Of a stretch of 64,000 nucleotides of DNA, positions 21,557-33,480 are shown one piece after another (the first letter of the stretch is position 1; every line of letters starts with the position of its first letter). The notes beneath the pieces were generated by a model. It was not told the DNA's origin and ran no database searches. It was given only the letters and a program-made list of their open reading frames with translations. This stretch comes from Plasmodiophora brassicae. Taxonomy: Eukaryota > Endomyxa: Phytomyxea > Phytomyxea > Plasmodiophorida. The DNA lies in contig CP145409.1 of the NCBI GenBank assembly GCA_036867785.1, positions 186,001-250,000 of the forward strand, in the 5' to 3' direction. The position numbers and the translations under genes are program-made.

Positions 21557-24101
21557 ATGGCTGGTCGTGTCGTCGGGCGCCATGCGCCGCTCCTCTCTGC
21601 TGCCGTCGCACTCATCTGCGTTGCGACGACCTGGTCCCAGTTCCTGCCAGATCTACCGCCCGAGATCCAAGCCAAGATCGTATCAGAGCTGCCCAGGCCC
21701 GACCTGATTCGAGCCGCGTCCGTATCGAAGACCTGGCGCGCCGTTCTCCAACAGCTTCTTCACCGGTCTATCGTCATGAATCTCGACAAGGTGACGTCCG
21801 ATAGCGACGTCGCCCGTCTGGTTGCAATGGTGAATCGGATGCGCGCTGATGACCGACGTCGACTTGGAGCCGCGTTCGACTCGTTGCGGCCGTGTCCGAA
21901 AACCAAACTGCTCGCCCGGGTCGTGAAAGCGTTGACGAGGTGCTCTATGTCTGCTGCCAAGGCAAAGAGCATCATCCGTCTCCTGCGTCGCATTGGCATC
22001 CCGTCCAGTGTTCTTGCCGGCGTTTTCTTGAAGAAGGGGGTCATTGTTTCTCATGCGGTGTCTTCGAGACGTACCAAAAGCTTGTGGAAATCCTTTCTTG
22101 CCAGCGTTCCGGCGGGCGATCCAACTCGCCAGCAACTGTCACGCGTCGCTGCTTGGCCATCTATCCCGGATGGGACTCCTTTCAGTGAAGCGGAGAGTAC
22201 AATGTTCGAGTCGTGGTCCCTTGCAGATGACGACCGCCGCAAGTTCCTGATCCTGCACGGGTTCGACTGCAACACGTTGGTGCCCAGACTGCGTCCAGTG
22301 GACTTCGGCCACCTCTTTCGACGATTTGGGTTCCTGCCCGATGCGCGTGTCATGCTGCTGGAGCTGTCCCTGGAGGCGCGAGTCGCTGTCGTGGATGCGT
22401 TGGTCAAGTACGGCGCGCCAGTGGCCTCTGTTGCGGCATACTTGCCGTTCTCGGACATGATTCACTCAAGTTGTGACACTACCTTGCGGTATGCGCGCCG
22501 TTACCATCCCTTCACCCATTTCGATTACCTGTCCCAGGACCTCATTCTGCTCGTCCTTCGCAAGTGTCCTGACCAGGTATCAGGGGAGTTGCTTCCGTTG
22601 ATTGTGACTAGCAACCAGTTCAAGGGCAAGCCGATTCTGCAACATGCAGGCTACTTTGACCCGCTCGATCTGCTCCGTCGACTGGGTCGCATGTTCTGTC
22701 CTGGGACGCCATTGCTGAACATTCTGGTGGATTACGTTGGCGTTGCGTTCCTCGGTCGGGTGTACGGCGGGGCGCGCCTCCCATTGCCAGCTGTTTACAC
22801 CACCCACCAGCAGGTCTATGCCCTGTTGTGCCGCCATATCGAGAGCCTACCTCAAGGCGTATCCGTAGCAGATACTGACGACTCCGGGCGTTCATCGTTG
22901 CATGCTCTGGGCGACGCCATTGCCATCACTGGCTGGAAGCCCATATATGGAAACATACTCCTGAAACTCAGCATGCGAACAGGTGCCAGCGCATCGCCAG
23001 ACTTGTTCGCGAAGCGGGATCATCGGTCCCAGACCTTCCTGGACATCGTCAGCGGTAACCTAACCAGTCTCGCCCACTGTATCAAGATGCTGGCGAAATA
23101 CGCGTCGACCGTGTTCTCCAAAGTTGCCCTTCCAGCAAACGTGAACGGCCGCGGTGAGACGATTCTTCACTATCCAGGCTTTTACAAGAGCGGCGTCCTT
23201 CCTCCGGCCGAGTTTGTCCTTAGCCGCCCCGAGCTGCTCGACGTTCTGGATAACGAGGGCCGTTCCGTCCTCCACGTTGCCGTCTCGCGTTCGTGTTACC
23301 GTGCCGTCGAGTGGTACCTGACGGCACGTCCTGGTCTGCTCTTTGTCTGCGATGGCGCTGGTCGCTCGATCCTTCACAACATCGGGCCAGTTGACGACGC
23401 CAACGCGGTATCTGCAACAGATGTGATGGCATTGCAATTCGTAACCATCCCGATGGTCGCCGCGATAGGTGCTGTACCAGTGGATTCGACAGTCGCAAAG
23501 CGACTCCTATTAATTCGGGATCGTAACGGGCAGACGGCGATGGACGTCGCCCTTAGCGAAAGTTCGGCGCCGCACCATAAGGCAAAGCATTCGAACCGAC
23601 AGAATGTTCTGCCCCCGGCTGATCCGGTCGTATGTGTTTCAGGTGGTCATCTTCGACTTGTATCACTATTTCGCTCTCCGGTACCGTGACCTGGGGTTCC
23701 TGGAGATGCTTGCAACAGACGGAGGCCAGCTGCACATGTACACCCTGAACGGCCTACCGGCCGTCCATCAGGCGTATGAGATCATTCGAGTGAAAGGCCT
23801 GGGTATCGGCGCTCTGATCGACTACATGTCCCGGATCCCGACCTGGACGGTGTCCCTAGATCTGTCGGGGAGCACCATCCTGCACGCCGTCTGCTACCAC
23901 GGGACCCATGCCGACATCCAAACCGTGACCGAATTCATGCTGAGAGCGTCCTCCCTGGACTTCGAGACGATGTTGCTAGTGGTGAATTCGTACGGGCACC
24001 GCGCGGATGACCTCGTTCGTCAGCGAATGCAGATGGCCGCTTCTGTGGCGTTCGTGTCGCTTCTCGAAACGTGGTCGACTGTCACACGATCGTCAAACTG
24101 A
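21557..24101 (+). CDS. Signal-peptide F-box and ankyrin-repeat protein
   Basis: About 840 residues. The N terminus (MAGRVVGRHAPLLSAAVALI, then CVATTWSQ) looks like a secretory signal peptide. It is followed directly by an F-box-like segment at about residues 28-75 (LPDLPPEIQAKIVSELPRPD, then LIRAASVSKTWRAVLQQLL). The rest consists of helical and ankyrin-like repeats, for example DDSGRSSLHALGDAIAITGW, NGRGETILHYPGFYKSG, DNEGRSVLHVAVSRSCYRAV, GAGRSILHNIG and RNGQTAMDVALSE, then LSGSTILHAVCYHGTHADIQ. The first frame is open to 23689, but the continuation (VVIFDLYHYFALRYRDLGF) is in another frame, entered at an acceptor at 23641-23642; see the finding on that junction. F-box proteins link SKP1-cullin ligases to targets. 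A signal peptide on one is odd and would fit an exported effector. Confidence 0.7.
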
Positions 24102-24724
24102 TCAGGACAAATCCGGGCCCAGATGAAAGAAACTTGACGCATTGCCCCAATCGTCCTGTCGTCCATTAGCTTCATCTGTGTACGTATCTGTGCACATTTC
24201 TGCACTGGCCGAGCACCAGCGTAGGAAAGAGTCATCAGGAAGGCAGAGGAACACGTAAGGTACCACCCAAGGACGTGAGAGTCTGTGCAAAACCCCTCCT
24301 GACAGGCAGCGCGATACCTGAGCGCCCTGACTTTCGACAGCTTAGTATGGTTCCAATGTAGAACTGGCAGGACCTGGGAACATCCGCGGGTCAGGGGAGC
24401 ACTGGTATTCGATCATTCTGCCCGATGACGGGATGGCTTCTATGGGCCTCGTAACGAACCCGCCCCGACGTCCTCGGCCACGTCCAGCGGGATCCGGATT
24501 GGCGTCGTGATATATCAACTGGTTTGCATCACAGAAACCACCACCAGCGGCGTAGGCCATTGCCGTCATGCTTCCACCACATCTGTTCAGATTAATCTTG
24601 CTCCTGCCGCAGCTTGAATCCGCCCCAGTTTCCGAGCAGCCGGCATCATTCTATTGCATTCCTAATAACGCCTACCGTCACGTCTGTATCCCAGGTCAGC
24701 TGGTTCAAAGCGACGCCCCCAGGG
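24102..24724. other. Spacer, possible short ORF only
   Basis: About 620 bp. A minus-strand frame at 24342-24569 encodes 75 residues (MTAMAYAAGGGFCDANQLIY ...) without a motif, and a plus-strand frame from 24568 begins with a hydrophobic MLPPHLFRLILLLPQ. Either could be a first exon, but neither is supported by splice logic. No repeats seen. Confidence 0.3.
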
Positions 24725-25309
24725 ATGAGTGTCGTCGTGTGCCCAGAGACGCTCTCGCCGCGAACCGCTCCGATCGGCCCGCTCGCGCCAGTTGGCAGAA
24801 GCCTTGCTGGGCCGCCGCCTGTCGAGATGGAGGCCCTCGCGAGCCCGAACGCGCTGCCCAGCGAGATGCGCCAGCAGACGTCCACCCAGAGCAAGGACGG
24901 TTTCGTCACGCTCGCGTCAGCTGCTGCACGAATCCCTGAACTTGATGCTCTGCCCACCGAGTCGATCGTTCGGATGGTCAGGATCGGTATCGAGGCCGTG
25001 CGGGACTTGGGGCGGAGGTCGGGACAGCAGGAGGACAAGTTGACGGCCGCGATTGAGCAGCTGAGGAAGAAGGAGGCCAGGGGGTCGAAAGTGAACAAAG
25101 CCGGGTTTGTCCAGTGGATGACCGTCGTGCACCTGGTCCAGGCAGCTGAGACAACGACTTTCGTACACGCCGTCCGGGGCGCGATGAGGAGCGACGATGG
25201 CAAGGAGACAGATGACAACGTCGACAACGGTGGGCCAGAGCGCGCAGCGCTAACGACGGCCACGATCTTACTGGGCAGTATGGCGGCGACTCTGGCCATC
25301 ATGCTGTGA
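24725..25309 (+). CDS. Tail-anchored coiled-coil protein, unknown
   Basis: A 194-residue product from the Met at 24725. It has a Pro/Ala-rich N terminus, a helical central part (ELDALPTESIVRMVRIGIEA, then GQQEDKLTAAIEQLRKKEAR), an acidic linker (DDGKETDDNVDNGGPE) and a C-terminal hydrophobic stretch, ALTTATILLGSMAATLAIML, ending exactly at the stop. This is the layout of a tail-anchored membrane protein, inserted by the GET route into ER or outer membranes. No family is recognised. The frame is open upstream to 24614 and a 5' exon is possible, since GTCTGTATCCCAG ends near 24693. It converges with the large coiled-coil gene on the other strand. Confidence 0.5.
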   Translation: MSVVVCPETLSPRTAPIGPLAPVGRSLAGPPPVEMEALASPNALPSEMRQQTSTQSKDGFVTLASAAARIPELDALPTESIVRMVRIGIEAVRDLGRRSGQQEDKLTAAIEQLRKKEARGSKVNKAGFVQWMTVVHLVQAAETTTFVHAVRGAMRSDDGKETDDNVDNGGPERAALTTATILLGSMAATLAIML

Positions 25310-25598
25310 CGCTGTTTGCGAGCAACCTGACCAGATCTGGGATTGTGTGTCGCCGTCGTTAACCATTACAGCAGCATCCTGTTGCCTGGCAAACCCCTGC
25401 TCGACAAGCATGGCATGGGACGCCGACCACGATAACAGTAGCTAGTCGTCACGCCATCTCAATTGCATTCCTCATTCGTGCGTCATTGATCAAACACGCG
25501 CGGTCTGTATTTGGGGCACTGGCTTGGGACGTACGACGACTATGGCTTCGGTGCCGGAGAGATCGACGCGTCTGAAGGCCTGCCGAGCGGCGACACCA

Positions 25599-28500
25599 TC
25601 ATCGGCGACGCCCTGTGCACGATTCACACACAATCATTAGCGCGAGGTTGAGCAGGAGAGAGCGCACGTGGGCTAACCTGTACTCTGGCTTGCCGTCCGG
25701 GCTCGATCGCATCCCGGCAGCATTGGCGTTGCTTCGGAGTCGCCCTCTGATGCTGCTCGGTTTCTTCGTCTGCGCCACGTTCATCGTCCCTCGTCGTTGC
25801 GCAGCGGACAGGTTCGGTTCGCTGGCGTCGTACGGCTCCTGGGTGTCCCCATCCGGCAGCAGCTGGCCGCTGCGCTTCAGGTCCCTGATCATGTTCGACA
25901 GCCGGTCGATGTCGGCAACGTCGGCCTTGGCGTTCAGGTCCGATCGACTCGCTTTGCTCTCGAGGTCGGTCGCCATCAGTTGCAGGCGGGCGCGCAGCGT
26001 CCGAACGAACGCCTTATCCTTCATGGCGTCCTCGTTCGCATCTCCGCTCGCCTGAAGCGTCTCCAGGTCCTTCAGCTTCTTCCGTATGGCCATGATCAAC
26101 CCACTGGCACCACCAAGAGCGTAAGAGCGAACACCATCGCGGGTTGAACGACGACCGTACCGCATCGTGTCAACGTCCTCCTCGAGCTCGCCGACGCTCT
26201 TCGACAGCCTCTTGATGTCCTGCTGCGTCAGCGCGATCTTCTTGTTCAGGGCCGCCGTCGACGCGCGGTCCTGCATCTTCGTGAAGACGCGTACGGCGGC
26301 CCAACCTGCAAGAACATCGTCAGCCCATTGCAGGGGGGTCAGCGTCGACCGGGCTTCCAGGCGTACTCTGGTTCGAAGGCGGCCTACCAAGGCCGTTTCC
26401 ATCGGCGCCGGCGTCGTCGTTGGCGTCAGCGCCGGTCGGGCCGCCTCCAGCGCCAACCATTGCAGAGGTGCCGCTGGCGGCTCCAGGTGGCCCCGTACCG
26501 TTCATATACCGCTCCGCTTCGTCGTAGTCCATGGTGTCCTCGTCGAGGCCATCGCCGCTGAAGAACCCTGCGTTCGCCTTCACCTGCTCGATCTGCTCGT
26601 ACAGGAGCCCGATACGCGCCTCCATGCGCGCCACGTCCGCCAGGTCCGCCTTCGTGGCCACGTCCTTCGCCAGCTTCGTCATGATGCCGGGCGCGGGCCC
26701 CGCTCCCGACACTGGCTGAGGTGCGGCCGGCATCGTCGCAGCCGGCACCTCGTTCTGCTCGCTCCACATGTTGAACAGGCCCATGATCGTCTCGATGTCC
26801 GGCTTGCATGCTAGCTCGCGTCGCACGTCGCCCAGCTCCTTCTCGATGACCTTGTCCCAGGACGTGCCAGGGGTCGCCCGCTCCACCACGGGCGCGGGCG
26901 CCTCTTCCTCCGTCGGGCGACGACGCACGCGAAGAACGGGAATGTCCTCCGCGTCCAAATCGGTCTCTGGTGGGGCCTGGCGCGTCGGAACCGGCTGCGC
27001 TTTCCCCAGAACCGGCTGGCCCATCGTGGCAGGTTGCGAGATCGATAACGAAGGTGGCGGTGCTGGAACCTTGTCGGGGGACGTCCGCGTTGCGCTGTGG
27101 CGCTTCTTGACTTCGGGTGCCAGCTCCTGGTACACGTACAGCGATAAGCGGTTCAGGTCGCCGCTCTGCTTGTCGATGCGCTCCTTCTGGGCCTTCAGGG
27201 CCAACCTATACTGGACCAGGATCCGCCGCGTCGTCTCGTCCGACGCCGCTGCTGGGGATGGCGCCTGGCGAACTCTCGGGGCGGGGCGCGTCCCCGCCTT
27301 CGTCATGACGGGCGACGGTTTCACAAGCACCTGGCTCTGGGCAGGGCGATCGTGGGCAACAGGACCGGCGGCCGTTTGCTGCTGGGGCCCTGGAGGACCC
27401 GGTTCCGTCGATGATGGTACTGCTGGCGTGGCGTCATGTGGAGCAACGAGTTCCACAATCGCAGCAGCGACAGGCGCCTGCACCGGTGCCGCCTCGGCGA
27501 CCGGTTCCTGTGCGGTCGTTGTCGCCTGAGACACGACGTCGTCGCTCGCCGCCGGCGTCGATGGCTCGGCAGAGGCGCCGGGAGCGGCCTGAACAGCAGG
27601 TGCAGGCACCGGGGACGCATTCGACAGAGGCGCGTCAGGCGCGTCGCTTCGGACGGGTTGCTGAGCGGCCGGTTCGGGGGCGCTCATGGCGAAATCGAAC
27701 TCGTCCTGCGGGACCTCGTACAGGTCGTCGAGGACCTCGGCCTCCAGCTGCTCGTCGCCGCGCGTGATGTCCTCGATCGATTGCTGGATGCCCAGCAGGC
27801 GCTTCTTGATCGACGCGACCTCCTTCTCCACTGCCGTCGCCCTGGTCTGGTTCTGCGATTGCAGGCCCTGGAGACGCACCGTCAGCATGTGGCGCGTCCC
27901 GCGAGACGCCCACCCCGCGTCCTTACCTTGATCATGTCATGCAGGTATGCGACCGTGTCCATGCTGACGCCTTGCTGGTCGTGGCTGGCGCCGGTCGACG
28001 TTGGCGGCGGGTCCGTCTCCACGATGTTCTTCAGTTCGTCCTTCAGGGCGGTCTGCAACTGCCTGACTTGCGTCTTCACCAGCTTCAGACGCTTGTCGGC
28101 GTTGGCCTCCTCGACGACGGCCTGGTCCTCCTGCCACGCCTTGATGGCGGTGACCGCCGCCTGCTCCGACTGCCTGACAATGTCCTTGTTGGCGCGAAGC
28201 TCGGCGTGCTCGACCAGGGCGGCGATCTCCTCGCTGCGTTTCATCGCGTCCGTCACCAGCTCCTTCAGCTCGTGCATCCCCCGCATGCTGTCATGATGGT
28301 CCTGGTTCACCCGCAGCTGGAACTCCTGCTGCGTCTCCTTCATGCGCAGCACGATGTTCTCCACCTTCTCCACCTTGGCCAGCGCCAGGAACGTGTCCAC
28401 ACCGCCGGTCCCGTCGTACACCCTCGCCTTGGCCGGCCCCGCTGCTCGCTTCGCCTTGGGCGGGGCGTCCGCCTCGACCGCCGCCGCCGTCTCCTGCGCG

Positions 28501-29171
28501 ACTTCGCCGCCGTCGTCCTCGGCGGCAACGTCGCCGTCACCGACGTCCTCGACATCGTTCGGCGGTGCCGGCTGCTGCTGCTGCTGCTGCTCGACGGTGA
28601 GGCGCTGGCGAAGTTCTTCCTGGGTGACCGCCCCGGCCCCCATATTGTTGAACGCCATCGACGTGACCCGCTCCAGAACCTGGACGCGCACGGTGACGCT
28701 CTCGACGTCCTTGGCCAGCTTCTTCGCCTTCTTCACCTCCAGCGGGCTCGTCAGCTGGGCCAGCTTGCCCTCGGCCGTCCGAACGCGGTTGTCGATGCCG
28801 GCGATGCGCTCGAGGAGCTTGTTCTGGTCCAGCGGCGCGTCGTCGCGCGCGGGCCCACCGGCGCCACCGACGCTGACGCTGCTGACGCTGTGCAGGGCGC
28901 TCTCGACGTTGTCGTCCAGGCGCTTGCACTGTCGGAACAGGAGCTCGACGTCCGCCTTCATTCGCGACTGCTCGCAGCGCACGTCGTGCACGACGCCCAT
29001 GATCTGGCTCAGCACGTGCGTCAGCTTGCGGAACTCGAACTTGAGCTCGACGTCGAACAGGTCGGTCAGGTCGGGCGCCGCCTCCACCACCGGCGCCGGC
29101 GGCGGCTGCTCCGGGTCGCCGCCGCCCGGGGACGCCGCCGCCTTGGCGACGTCGCCGGCCTCGCCCGCCAT
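25599..29171 (-). CDS. Large coiled-coil protein, unknown family
   Basis: Three exons: 27927-29171, 26388-27867 and 25599-26305, separated by introns of 59 nt (27868-27926) and 82 nt (26306-26387); the second has a GCTGACG branch-like site and TTGCAG acceptor. The joined product is about 1,143 residues. Exon 1 is mostly coiled coil (DLFDVELKFEFRKLTHVLSQ, then EQSRMKADVELLFRQCKRLD), with a seven-Gln run near 28580 and an acidic linker. Exon 2 begins LQSQNQTRATAVEKEVASIK, has a long Pro/Ala-rich low-complexity middle, then VIEKELGDVRRELACKPDIE. Exon 3 has TQQDIKRLSKSVGELEEDVD and ends in a hydrophobic LLLNLALMIVCES near the C terminus. It resembles ciliary or cytoskeletal scaffold proteins in form only; no named family is claimed. 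Confidence 0.7.
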
Positions 29172-29207
29172 GCCTCACCAGATATTGAATGCACGATCCC
29201 CGAAGAT

Positions 29208-30437
29208 TCACGTGTATTCGTCGTCGCCTGCTGCTGGATCGCCGTCGGCGTCCAGGAACGGGCCCGCCCGAGGCGCCGGGCGCCCGTCCTCGATAACGGG
29301 ACGCCGCTTCGGCGCGTAACGCGGCCGCTCCGACAGCGACTGTCGCAGCGCGAGCTCGAGCGCGTCCACCGTGCTGTCGTGCCGGACGGCGTCCAGGGCG
29401 GCCGCCTCCCGGTACCGCCTCCTGACATCGGCGACGAGCGCCTCGCTCTCGGCGCGTACGTCGTCGACGCGCCGCTCGGCGGCCTCCTGCAGGCGCCGCA
29501 GGCGCTCCTCGTACTCCTTCCGCATCGTCGACGCCTTCGCCGCCGCCTCCGCGATGCACTGCTCGCGTTCGCGTTCGATCGCGTCGCGCGCGTCGCCTGC
29601 CTGACGGCGAACGGCGACGAGTTCCGCCTTGCACGACACCAGCCGGCGTTCTGCCTCGTCGCGCGACACGACCAGCTGCTGCTGCTCGTCCTGGTGTCGC
29701 TGTTCGACGAGCGCGCGCTCGCGTTTCCATGCCGCGTCGTGCTGGGCGACCGCCTCCTGGATCTGCGCCTGGCAGGATGCGCGCTCGTCGGCGACCCGTT
29801 GCTCGCAGTCGCGAGCCAGGTCGGCGATGGCGACGCGCTGCTTCCGCTCGAGCATGGCGACGATCTCCAGCGCCCGCGCCGTCTGCGTCGACAGGGCGCG
29901 AAGCGCCTGGCGCGCGCGCTCGGCAACGTCCTCGGGCGCCCTGGACAACGACGACGACGTTGCATCGCCTGGCCTCAGCACCGCCTGGCGCAGGGCGGCA
30001 ACGCCCGAGGCACCACCCGCGTCGGCCAGCGTCGACGACCCGTACACGTATCGGACGGCGTCGTCGATGGACGACAGGGCCGACGCGTACAGCGCCACCT
30101 GCCTCGACAGGTGGTCGCGTTCCCGTTGCAGGGCGGCGTTCTCGGCCGCCAGGCGCTCGATCTGATCGCGCTGCCGTCGTCGATGGCGACGACGATGCCG
30201 GGCGGGGGACGCCGGGCGCGATCCAAGGGACGGCGATAGTGGTGGTCGTGGTGGTGACGGCGGTTCCAGCGGAGTGTCGTCGTCGTCGTCGTCGTCGTCA
30301 TTGTCGGTGCCGTACGAAGGAGATCCCGGGGGCGGTGACGGGGCCGGCACGTGGGTGCCGGACGGTGGGGGGCGCCCGGGCGGCTTCCGGATCTGACGCT
30401 CGAGGACGGTACTGAACCGTCGCAGCGCATCGACCAT
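29208..30437 (-). CDS. Coiled-coil protein with SP/PP-rich head
   Basis: Single exon, 409 residues, from the Met at 30437 (MVDALRRFSTVLERQIRKPP). Residues about 20-85 are Pro/Ser-rich with an eight-Asp run encoded by a trinucleotide repeat near 30275-30300. A basic cluster (ARHRRRHRRRQRDQIERL) leads into nearly continuous coiled coil: LAAENAALQRERDHLSRQVA, then LERKQRVAIADLARDCEQRV, KEYEERLRRLQEAAERRV and others. The tail is acidic (DADGDPAAGDDEYT). No enzymatic domain is visible. It starts 120 bp from the divergent NAGLU gene and lies head-to-tail with the larger coiled-coil gene 36 bp downstream, so the two might share a structural role; that is inference. Confidence 0.65.
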   Translation of the reverse strand: MVDALRRFSTVLERQIRKPPGRPPPSGTHVPAPSPPPGSPSYGTDNDDDDDDDDTPLEPPSPPRPPLSPSLGSRPASPARHRRRHRRRQRDQIERLAAENAALQRERDHLSRQVALYASALSSIDDAVRYVYGSSTLADAGGASGVAALRQAVLRPGDATSSSLSRAPEDVAERARQALRALSTQTARALEIVAMLERKQRVAIADLARDCEQRVADERASCQAQIQEAVAQHDAAWKRERALVEQRHQDEQQQLVVSRDEAERRLVSCKAELVAVRRQAGDARDAIEREREQCIAEAAAKASTMRKEYEERLRRLQEAAERRVDDVRAESEALVADVRRRYREAAALDAVRHDSTVDALELALRQSLSERPRYAPKRRPVIEDGRPAPRAGPFLDADGDPAAGDDEYT

Positions 30438-30557
30438 TCTATTCCTGGCAGACGGGTACTTCCGAGTCACCGACTGGTTGGTGGTGGTGGAGCCTCCTCC
30501 TCCACTGCTGCCGGCGCCTGGCGGTCGCCGGCGTTCGTCCCCCAGTTTTAGTGCTGG

Positions 30558-33480
30558 ATGGAGACGACGATGATGGCCGTGGTGCGTCTGCTGACACTGG
30601 CCGTCGCGGTCGCCGTCCCGTTCGTCGCTGCCTCCAGCGACGACCTTGCAGCCGTGCGACAGTTCGCTGAGCGCGTCCTCGGCAAGGAGCTCGCCGGCCA
30701 AGTCCAGTTCGACCTGGCGCCCGACGACGCCATTGTCGACGACCTGCACCGGTTCGAATACGAATCCGTCGACGACGAGCTCGTCATACGCGGGACGTCG
30801 ATCGCGGCGCTGACGTCGGCGCTGGGCTGGTACCTGAAGTAGGTCGCCCCGCCCCGATCGCCTGCACCAATGTGCAGTGCACGCCTGACACTGGGCGCGT
30901 GCGTCAGGTACGACGCCAACGTGCACATATCGTGGAGCGGCGACCAGACGGATCCGCTGCAGGGTTCGCATGGCCTGCCGAAGGCACGCGGTCGCGTCCA
31001 GCGCCGTCGTTCCGTGCCGCTTTCGTAAGGCGGGCGGCGCCAATCGACCGGACGGTCCATCGACTGACGACGCGCGTGCTCTGGCAAGGTACTACATGAA
31101 CGTGTGCACGTTCTCGTACACGGCCGTGTGGTGGGACTGGCCCCGCTGGGAGCGCGAACTGGACTGGATGGCGCTGAACGGCATCAACGCGCCGCTGGCG
31201 CTGACCGGCCAGGAGTACATCTGGCGGCGCGTCTTCGTCGAGCGGTTCGGCATGACCAGGGACGAGCTCGACGAGTTCTTCACGGGGCCGGCGTTCCTGG
31301 CATGGCACCGAATGGGGAACCTTCGCGCCTGGGCCGTACGCTAACACGTTGCCGCCGCCTGAAGGCGCACTGAGGCTGATGGACGATCATGTGCAGGGCC
31401 CGCTGTCAGACAAGTGGATTGACCAGCAGCGCGACCTGCAAGTGAAGATCCTCGGCAGGGCGCGCGCGCTGGGGATGAAGGCGATCCTGCCTGCGTTCGC
31501 TGGGCACGTCCCGGCCGCTGCGAAACGGATCTGGCCGGACGCCGAGATTCGCCCGGCGTCCCCCTGGGGCGCCTTCGAGGCCAAGTACACCAACGTCTAC
31601 ATGGTGCAACCGGGGTCGCCGGTCTTCACCGACATCGGCAGGGCGTTCGTCGAGGAGATATCTCGCGAGTTCGGGACCGACCACCTGTACAACGCTGACA
31701 CGTACAACGAGGTTGGCCCCGCCGCAGCCGCGGTACGACGTCATGCGATTCCCTGATTGAGGGCTGTCCAGATGCGCCCGGAATCAATGGACCATAAGTA
31801 CCTGTCGGCGACGGCCGCGTCAACGGTGAGGCGGGTTGCCCCTGATCTTGGTGGAGAACGGCGTGTGCTGACGTGGGCGGATGCTCAGCTGGAGAGCATG
31901 ACGGCAGCGGACCCGGATGCCATATGGGTCATGCAGGGATGGCTGTTCGTCGACAAGCGGACCTGGACGCCGGGCAACATCGAGGCGTACCTGTCGGGCG
32001 TGCCAGACGACCGCCTGGTCGTCCTCGACCTGTTCTCCGACGTCGTCCCCATCTACGACCAGCCGAACGGTTACTTCGGCAAACGCTGGGTACCGCTCCT
32101 GCGCGCTCACGATGCTGTCGTACTGAATGGTGTGCCAAACAGATCTATAACATGCTGCACAACTTTGGAGGTGGCCCCCGCCTATGCAAGCGCGTCGTCA
32201 CCTGGCCGATGCTGACAGAAGGGTGACCTGCAGGGAATCACGGTTTGTACGGGCGCGCCGATGTCATCTCGTCGGAGCCGGTTCGCGCGTTGACAGCGTC
32301 GGACGGGAAGATGATCGGGATCGGGTTGACGCCCGAGGGCATCGAGCAGAACTACGCCCTGTACGAACTGATGCTGGAGATGGCGTGGCGTCATGAACCT
32401 GTGGACCTCGACGAATGGTTCCGACTGTTCGCCTGGCGGCGCTATGGTGGCCCGGCCCCTAACGGTCACGTGGACCTTGCCTGGGACCTCATCCAGCGGA
32501 ACGCCTACCGATGCTCCAGCGGGCAGTGGTCGGTCACAAAGGTGTGAATCTCGCTCAGATCGGAATGCCTCGCAAATCGTGAACGGTGGCGCAGACCATT
32601 GCAGGTGTGGAGCCCAGGTTCGCATTCGCCGCCCGTCGATTCATGAACCCGATCCCACATTACGATCCGGCGACGCTGGTGGAAGCCTGGTACGAGCTCC
32701 TGCACGCGGCGCCCGAGTTCGCCCACCAGGCGACGTTCCGGTACGATCTGGTCGACGTGACGCGACAGGTCCTGAACAACTTCATGCTTGACGTGCACGC
32801 GCGTTTCGTCGACGCGTACCGCGCCGGGCAGGTCGAGCGGGCGAAGCAGGCCGGGCAGCAGTTCCTCGACGTTATCACCGATCTGGATCGGATCCTGGCA
32901 TCCGACTCGCATTGGCTGCTCGGGACATGGCTGGATGGCGCTCGCCGAGCGGCCCAGGGCAACGATGACGTCCCAGTGGACAAGTTCCTGTTCAACGCCA
33001 GGAACCTCATCACGATGTGGGGCCCACGAGCGGAGAGTACGTGGACCCGCGTTGCCGGATGTGAACGACCATGACGTTTGCTGTCGCAGTTGCCGATTAC
33101 GCGTCGAAAGACTGGGCCGGCCTCATGGAGTCGTACTATAGGTAGAGTGACGCGCGCCGCCCCTGAAGAGCGGTGTCTGACCCGCCTGATACGGTTGCTG
33201 CAGGCCTCGGTGGCAGCTGTTCTTCGACATGGCGGTACAATCGCTGGAGCAGAGGACCCAGTTCGACAGGTCCGATTACCTGCACTACGCGTACAGGCAT
33301 GAGCTCAACTGGCAGCACGCGTCCGACGAATTCCCAACGGAACCGACTGGCGATACCGTTGAGATCAGCCGGCATCTCTTCCACAAGTACGCAGGAGCGA
33401 TCTGGACCCACGGGCGGCCTCTCGAGCGATGCCCTGTGGACGACCTCTGCCGACGTGCACCGCTAGTCGCTGTCCAGTAG
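30558..33480 (+). CDS. NAGLU: Alpha-N-acetylglucosaminidase (GH89)
   Basis: Lysosomal exo-glycosidase that removes terminal GlcNAc from heparan-type chains. A signal peptide ([20 protein letters not shown]) opens the first exon. Later exons encode [51 protein letters not shown] and [20 protein letters not shown]. The catalytic residues are in YNADTYNE and in [20 protein letters not shown], corresponding to human Glu316 and Glu446. [52 protein letters not shown] and [20 protein letters not shown] follow in the human order to the end. At least eight short introns interrupt it. Length is near the human 743 residues. The C terminus is read to 33480 in the frame of the last exon. The enzyme looks intact. 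Confidence 0.93.

Noticed and set aside
24646-25302. A 218-codon minus-strand frame opposite the tail-anchored protein
   Set aside because: Serine-rich antisense shadow with no splice sites; the plus strand has a coiled coil and a tail anchor.
27939-30239. A 766-codon plus-strand open frame rich in Leu, Arg and Asp
   Set aside because: It is the antisense shadow of two coiled-coil genes. High GC and biased third positions in long coiled-coil exons create such frames; the composition is not protein-like.
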